A stretch of 5,272 bases of DNA, from NCBI GenBank assembly GCA_031289285.1, contig JAITPT010000254.1:1-5272 (forward strand), in the 5' to 3' direction. Of the stretch, positions 5,043-5,272 are shown one piece after another. Made by a program: the position numbers and the translations under genes. Below the pieces are notes generated by a model. That model did not search any database, was not told where the DNA came from, and saw only the letters and a program-made list of their open reading frames with translations. This stretch comes from Puniceicoccales bacterium. GTDB lineage: Bacteria > Verrucomicrobiota > Verrucomicrobiia > Opitutales > UBA953. Each line of letters begins with the position of its first letter. The stretch's first letter is position 1.

Positions 5043-5272
5043 ATGGAAAACTCACGCCGCTTATTCCTCAAAAACTCCGCCGCCGCGCTTGGTCTCGGCG
5101 CAACCGCCCTCGCCACTGGCACAGTGCTCCCCGCCGGAGCCGCGCCGTTTGGCGCCGTCAAAAGCGAAGGCCCGCTCTCCGAGACGCGCCCGCGCCCCGC
5201 TGGACAAAAGTCCGTCATGCGCCTCACGACAAAACCGCTGGGACGCAAAGTGCGCATCGGCGTCATCGGCTT
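5043..5272 (+). CDS. TAT-exported Gfo/Idh/MocA-like oxidoreductase, 5' part only
   Basis: The frame opens at ATG 5043 and runs off the window after 76 complete codons. Residues 1-35 form a twin-arginine signal: SRRLFLKNS (4-12, RR at 5-6) followed by a hydrophobic Ala/Gly/Leu stretch (AAALGLGATALATGTV) and an AxA-like end near 32-35. A Pro/Arg-rich linker follows (about 36-66). Then VRIGVIG (70-76) begins what looks like a Rossmann nucleotide-binding fold (GxGxxG, cut by the edge). Twin-arginine leader, linker and IGVIG start are the usual build of exported Gfo/Idh/MocA oxidoreductases, NAD(P)-dependent sugar enzymes common in Verrucomicrobiota and Planctomycetota. They are folded in the cytosol with cofactor before export. 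No Shine-Dalgarno is evident before the ATG, but the signal peptide supports this start. The specific substrate cannot be inferred. Confidence 0.75.
   Translation, partial: MENSRRLFLKNSAAALGLGATALATGTVLPAGAAPFGAVKSEGPLSETRPRPAGQKSVMRLTTKPLGRKVRIGVIG

Overview
The window is GC-rich bacterial chromosome. No rRNA or housekeeping marker is present to fix the taxon. Three things together suggest Verrucomicrobiota, perhaps Opitutales: a twin-arginine-exported Gfo/Idh/MocA-type protein, a human-XYLB-like xylulokinase, and many short degenerate intergenic repeats of the ATTCGTG and CCTATAGG kinds. This is an inference from general familiarity, not a demonstration.

Layout: (1) 1-243 is the tail of a reading frame entering from the left that resembles the C-terminus of Rpn/PD-(D/E)XK nuclease-family proteins. 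Its end lies inside a 172-bp imperfect palindrome (194-365), a MITE-like element. (2) On the minus strand, transcribed right to left, are xylulokinase (3232-1700), a small PNK-like P-loop kinase (1668-1213) and a Thg1-like 3'-5' nucleotidyltransferase (1226-444). The last two overlap by 14 nt and only 31 nt separate xylulokinase from the kinase, so one transcript is plausible. (3) 3233-3684 is a divergent intergenic region with an inverted pair of ATTCGTG-type repeats and two small 13-bp palindromes. (4) On the plus strand, 3685-4773 encodes an Ldh-family NAD(P)-dependent oxidoreductase. (5) 4774-4931 is an array of about 17 degenerate nonamers whose two halves are complementary, followed by a C-rich tract. 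(6) 5043-5272 is the start of a TAT-exported Gfo/Idh/MocA-like protein, cut by the window edge.

Functionally there are two themes. The xylulokinase, the Ldh-family dehydrogenase and the exported oxidoreductase fit sugar or sugar-acid catabolism. The kinase/Thg1-like pair looks like an RNA 5'-end processing or repair module: the kinase could supply a 5'-phosphate and the Thg1-like enzyme could add nucleotides in the 3'-5' direction. No RNA ligase or phosphatase partner is in the window.

The most notable items are the kinase/Thg1-like pair, the palindromic element ending the Rpn-like frame, and the self-complementary nonamer array. Both long reading frames facing the 3233-3684 region run open through the repeats and would be annotated too long if the first ATG were taken.
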